A stretch of 14,223 bases of DNA from NCBI GenBank assembly GCA_934655835.1, contig CAKUHM010000016.1, forward strand, positions 1 to 14,223, given 5' to 3'. Shown here one piece after another: positions 13,641-14,223 of this stretch (the stretch's first letter is position 1; every line of letters starts with the position of its first letter). Origin of the DNA: an uncultured Collinsella sp. (GTDB lineage Bacteria > Actinomycetota > Coriobacteriia > Coriobacteriales > Coriobacteriaceae). Made by a program: the position numbers and the translations under genes. The notes beneath the pieces were generated by a model that did not search any database, was not told the DNA's origin, and saw only the letters and a list, made by a program, of their open reading frames with translations.

Positions 13641-14223
13641 TTATCGATAGGACACGGACTGTTGGGAGTCCTTGACTACTACGTCGTGGGCTCCGCCTTC
13701 GACGATGGAGGTGGAGCTGACCAAGGTCAGGCGTGCCTTTTCCTGGAGCTCGGGGATCGAGAGAGCGCCGCAGTTGCACATCGTGGACTTGACCTTGTAG
13801 AGCGTGCCGCCCACGCCGTCCTTGAGGGAGCCGGCATAGGGAACGTAAGAGTCGACGCCCTCGACGAAGCTGAGCTTCGCGGCGCCGCCCAAGTCGTAGC
13901 GCTGCCAGTTGCGGGCACGCGCAGAACCCTCGCCCCAGTACTCCTTCATGTACTGACCGTTCACGTTGACGCGCTCGGTAGGGCTCTCGTCAAAGCGAGC
14001 GAAGTAACGGCCCAACATCATAAAGTCGGCACCCATGGCAAGGGCGAGCGTCATGTGGTAGTCGTAGACGATACCGCCGTCGGAGCACACGGGCACGTAG
14101 ATGCCAGTCTCCTCGTAGTACTCATCACGAGCGCGGCAGACGTCGATCAGCGCGGTGGCCTGGCCGCGGCCGATGCCCTTGGTCTCGCGGGTGATGCAGA
14201 TGGAACCGCCGCCGATACCGACC
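13641..14223 (-). CDS. guaB: IMP dehydrogenase-family protein, C-terminal part
   Basis: The visible 193 residues are the C-terminal part of a TIM-barrel IMP dehydrogenase/GMP reductase family enzyme; the N-terminus lies beyond the right edge. The frame begins in the active-site loop, [11 protein letters not shown], with the catalytic cysteine at codon 9 of the visible part (14198-14196). [32 protein letters not shown], the phosphate-binding and final barrel strands, follows. The flap has NWQRYD and [11 protein letters not shown], where better-known IMPDHs read EGVEGRVPYKG. The end ([16 protein letters not shown]...[14 protein letters not shown]) belongs to a diverged IMPDH subgroup I associate with anaerobes. 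The reaction expected is IMP to XMP with NAD in guanine nucleotide synthesis; GMP reductase or a side role cannot be excluded from this fragment. The stop is TAA at 13643-13641. Confidence 0.85.
   Translation of the reverse strand, partial: VGIGGGSICITRETKGIGRGQATALIDVCRARDEYYEETGIYVPVCSDGGIVYDYHMTLALAMGADFMMLGRYFARFDESPTERVNVNGQYMKEYWGEGSARARNWQRYDLGGAAKLSFVEGVDSYVPYAGSLKDGVGGTLYKVKSTMCNCGALSIPELQEKARLTLVSSTSIVEGGAHDVVVKDSQQSVSYR

Overview
The window reads as a GC-rich chromosomal core region of an actinobacterium. Gene order, codon use and protein style look most like the Coriobacteriia (a Collinsella-type gut organism), but that placement is inference without a database search. Almost everything is housekeeping. 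No insertion sequence, prophage, CRISPR array, tRNA or rRNA gene was found.

Positions 1-9758 hold one long minus-strand operon. Its order of transcription is rimP, nusA, infB, rbfA, an nrnA-type DHH phosphoesterase, truB, ribF, dnaG (dnaG runs off the left edge). Most junctions are very tight, and three overlap: ATGACTAA at rbfA/nrnA, ATGA at truB/ribF, GTGATTAG at ribF/dnaG. The operon joins ribosome maturation (RimP, RbfA), transcription elongation (NusA), initiation (IF2), tRNA modification (TruB), nano-RNA/pAp turnover (NrnA), flavin cofactor synthesis (RibF) and the replication primase. ylxR and the L7Ae-like gene often found between nusA and infB are absent. That gap instead holds two perfect hairpins, and NusA carries a C-terminal Cys/His module. 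A good promoter lies upstream of rimP, followed by a short leader with a near-perfect intrinsic terminator just before the rimP ribosome binding site, which suggests transcription attenuation of the whole operon.

Positions 9652-10020 are a gene-free divergent region. It holds the rimP promoter and leader and a roughly 100-bp block of nested and serial inverted repeats of unknown role. At 10021-10593 is the only plus-strand gene, a small secreted lipoprotein of unknown function. It converges on leuS (10693-13269, minus) across a bidirectional terminator.

Positions 13270-13640 are the second gene-free stretch. A long imperfect inverted repeat (29-bp arms) forms most of the leuS 5' leader and is not a recognisable T-box. 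Next to it are a strong hairpin that probably terminates the upstream guaB-like transcript, and a possible small plus-strand transcription unit. At 13641-14223 is the C-terminal part of an IMP dehydrogenase-family enzyme (minus, cut by the right edge).

The most unusual items are the structured leuS leader, the rimP-leader attenuator, the repeat block at 9814-9913 and the NusA C-terminal module. None was tested by folding or homology search here.
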